Assembly (NCBI RefSeq): GCF_910596095.1 | Contig: NC_056550.1 | Location: 9,067,501 to 9,131,500, forward strand | Origin: Thunnus maccoyii | Lineage: Eukaryota > Chordata > Actinopteri > Scombriformes > Scombridae | Length of the DNA stretch: 64,000 bases | Reading direction: 5' to 3' | Part shown: in pieces, positions 61,720-64,000 of the stretch | Position numbering within the stretch: position 1 is the stretch's first letter | How the letters are laid out: every line of letters begins with the position of its first letter | Translations under genes and position numbers: made by a program | The notes under the pieces: model-generated | The model's input: only the letters and a program-made list of their open reading frames with translations | Database searches by the model: none | What the model was told of the DNA's origin: nothing

Positions 61720-63546
61720 ATGGAGAGGAAAAGAACTCGGTTAAGACTCTTTTCGGAAGAAGAAGATAGGGACAGGAGATCTAGCCAAAGGTGTAGAAAG
61801 AGAGTCAGATATTTTGGAGATGATGAGGACGAAGACGAGGAAAATGAGCAACCAGGCCCATCCACCAGGAAAACCCACAACCAGAGGACACAAGAAAACA
61901 GTGAGTCTAACATTAAGTTTGGTTATTGAATTCTTTACAAAACATTGTCCTTGACATGTCACAGTCAAACATTTTCTTGCTGAATGTCAACTATGTGAGC
62001 AGCTCCTGCCAATTTTGTCAATGTGTGCCAAATCCAGGATTCTTACATGTAACCTGTGGAAACAAGAAGGGCATCCTGGATGTAGGAAAGCTGGACAGAG
62101 GTGAGCAGGATCTTGTGTTTGTACTGTACGTGAGTTTACTCAACACATTTTTTGTTTTCGTTTGATTGTTCTTTAGTAATTTCCTCCTTCTTGTTTCTAA
62201 TTTGTGTTGCTGTATTGGGGTGCTCTGATTAGGCAAGGAGTGTATTAAGTGTGAAGGTCGCTGGTTTGCTCCACCTGCCTTTGAGGACTTTGGAGGGAAA
62301 GGGCACAGTAAAAAATGGAAAACAAGTATTTTCCATGACAATAAGCCTCTACAGTTTTGGTTTGAGGTAAGATTTTTTTTCTTTTAACTTTTAAGCATGG
62401 TTTACATTTCTTTATTTAAGAAAGTCTGCCCAAACACTAAATAACACTGCTTACTTCACAGAAAGGTTCTTTAACCACTAAGGGATTTAAAAGGAGAAGA
62501 ACTGAGACTGCAAAGGTAACTGAACTTCAGAATACATCGTGATACAGATTTTCTTAAACAAATTCATAAAACTTTGACAGTAATGAGTATTTTATCTTTA
62601 TTCTTCCAGCATAAGAAAATCCTGTCATCAGACCATGAATCAGGGAGCCTTTCTGAAGGTTTGTCTGCATTTTCTTACAACTTCTAACTGTAACTTGAAC
62701 CAGCATTTGAATTAAAAAAAACATTAAGACAGGGTGCATGCCAACTTAATAGTATCCATTTTATATTTATTCAATGCTTAGACCTACCAAGTAGTAATTA
62801 AAAATTTCAAAATGACTATATTCCTATCAAAGAGTCAGAAATAAGCCTACAATCTGCTGAAGATACTGTGGAAGATGATGTTGACGATGAAGACTGGCAT
62901 CCAAGCAGTGAAGAACTGGCACCAGTGACAGAGGAGGAGGAAAGGGTAGGGACTGAAAAAGGAGGAGAGGTTGTAGAAGAGGAAGATAAACTGGAAAAGG
63001 GAGAAATGGAAGATGAGGATATTCCTGCTGATGCTGATAGCGACAGTGACAACCATGTATTTGAAGGTGACCTTTCTAATAGCAACTTTCATCTGCAGAA
63101 ACACTATTATTTAAATTGATGGCATGTTAGGCTACTATGCGTTTCATTTTGGATGTATAAATATCGATCCTCTTTTTTCAGTTTTTCTGGTGAAGTGTAG
63201 AAGTGAGAACTCAGGGCACACAGATGTTGCCACCTCTGGCCAATATGCAGCACAATTACAAGAGATGGCGCAAGAGAAAAGGTAGTCTTGTGATGACATT
63301 ATTTGAATAAACAAATATGCTACATTTACATGCACGGCCATAATAGATTTTTTCTTCCACAGGTGTACCCAAACAGTCCAAGCCTCAGACATGTTGGAGG
63401 GTCCATCCTCCGGGCCCTCAGCTGGCTTTAATCTGGATACGATGGACCTTGATCAGCTAAAGAGAGAGAAAATAAAAATGCAGTTGAAAGTCTTAAAGTT
63501 ACAAGAGGAATACTACACCCTGCAAATAAAGAAATTTAAACAATGA
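61720..63546 (+). CDS. SAND-domain protein with acidic region and C-terminal coiled coil (SP100-family related)
   Basis: Eight exons: 61720-61900, 62038-62100, 62233-62366, 62462-62515, 62610-62658, 62833-63066, 63182-63281 and 63363-63546. They join in frame to 332 aa. Exon 1 is basic/acidic and ends ENEQPGPST, echoing EEEQPGPSS in exon 3 of the 38-49 kb gene. The SAND domain (about 62-130) spans exons 2-4: FLHVTCGNKKGIL, ECIKCEGRWFAPPAFEDFGG, SKKWKTSI. Its core exon is 134 bp with the same phases as the core SAND exon 44013-44146, which supports common descent. Residues about 161-238 are strongly acidic. The C-terminus (about 298-332, LDQLKREKIKMQLKVLKLQE) is a leucine-rich coiled coil like those ending many Myb/SANT-type proteins. 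There is no HSR, PHD or bromodomain. The ATG at 61720 has a weak context, so a 5' exon may be missing. Probably a nuclear DNA-binding factor. Confidence 0.8.
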
Positions 63547-63881
63547 AAGCATGTCATTGTAGTCTAATTGTATAGTTGACTAATTCACACCCACAGCTTT
63601 GTTATAAATGACAGGCATATTATTGTCAACAGTGGAAGGCAGAGCAATTTACTTACTATAAACTCCAAACACCTGCTTGAGATCACATTTTGGTGGTGAG
63701 TTTTTGGAGAACTTTGACATGATGTTTTTAAGGCCTTGTTTTTCCATTTGGAAATCGGATGCAAACAACAAAGCAAGTGGTGTGTTGCTGTCTTGTAATC
63801 CCAACACACCTGTCTCTGAAATGTGCATGTCTTTATCTGAAAAAAAAAAAAATCAAATTTCCACTGTAACCATTTGAGGTA

Positions 63882-63887
63882 AATAAA
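63882..63887 (+). terminator. Polyadenylation signal, SAND-domain gene
   Basis: AATAAA 336 bp after the stop codon of the SAND-domain gene. No earlier AATAAA was noticed. Confidence 0.5.
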
Positions 63888-64000
63888 TATTGAAATCTTT
63901 TGGAATATCTTTGTAAAGTACTGATTCTTGTACTTTCTTGCTACGGTTCATAGTTTTAGAGAGACAATTTATCATTTAAAACCTTACACATTAACGTGAA

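Noticed and set aside
56661..61900. Joining the orphan exon at 56661-56709 to the SAND gene
   Set aside because: The donor is phase 1, and no acceptor of matching phase was found ahead of the 61720 exon. The join would break the frame.
61926..62165. 79-codon ORF overlapping SAND exon 2
   Set aside because: Only 62038-62100 of it fits the splice phases and the SAND alignment with the paralogous exon. The part before 62038 is intron.
1..64000. CRISPR arrays, bacterial operons or phage genes
   Set aside because: No regularly spaced identical repeats with unique spacers, no operon-like overlaps; all supported genes are spliced vertebrate genes.

Overview
This 64 kb window is vertebrate nuclear DNA and almost certainly comes from a spiny-rayed (percomorph-type) teleost fish. 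Three things point there. The genes are split into many short exons with GT-AG introns. The protein families are animal ones: neuronal pentraxin, FAM20 secretory kinase, SP100/SP140-like nuclear-body protein, and trihelix Myb/SANT-like factor. The non-coding DNA is full of short hAT, Tc1/mariner and TTAA-flanked elements, tRNA-derived SINEs, LINE 3' tails and (CA)n repeats typical of fish. Nothing in the sequence fixes the species.

Layout. (1) 1.47-4.79 kb, + strand: the last four coding exons of a neuronal pentraxin-like gene, whose first exon lies upstream of the window. (2) 4.8-29.8 kb: about 25 kb with no convincing gene. It is a mosaic of dispersed repeats, including two hAT elements with perfect 8-bp target duplications, a palindromic TTAAAGG element in three copies split by later insertions, a SINE, LINE tails, microsatellites and a G-run tract near 22.87 kb. 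(3) 29.82-37.21 kb, + strand: a complete ten-exon FAM20C-like Golgi kinase (557 aa) with the catalytic residues intact. (4) 37.36-42.4 kb: a second cluster of DNA transposons that extends into intron 1 of the next gene. (5) 38.31-49.49 kb, + strand: a sixteen-exon SP100/SP110/SP140-like gene (616 aa) with the order HSR/CARD - SAND - SAND - PHD - bromodomain. An interferon-response-type element lies upstream. (6) 49.7-50.85 kb: an antisense LINE fragment. (7) 52.54-55.41 kb, + strand: a four-exon Myb/SANT-like (trihelix) gene (487 aa) with a Tc1 transposase relic in its last intron. (8) 55.4-61.7 kb: intergenic, with an orphan first-exon candidate and an ISRE-like motif. (9) 61.72-63.55 kb, + strand: an eight-exon gene (332 aa) with one SAND domain. 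Its SAND exons match those of the 38-49 kb gene in phase and, for the core exon, in exact length, but it ends in an acidic region and a short coiled coil instead of PHD-bromodomain.

All five genes lie on the + strand. The exon chains given here close in frame at every junction, which is the main support for them. The most notable content is the SAND-domain neighbourhood: two related SAND genes flank a trihelix gene, and one of them carries two SAND domains. All family calls come from reading the translated sequence. No database search was possible.
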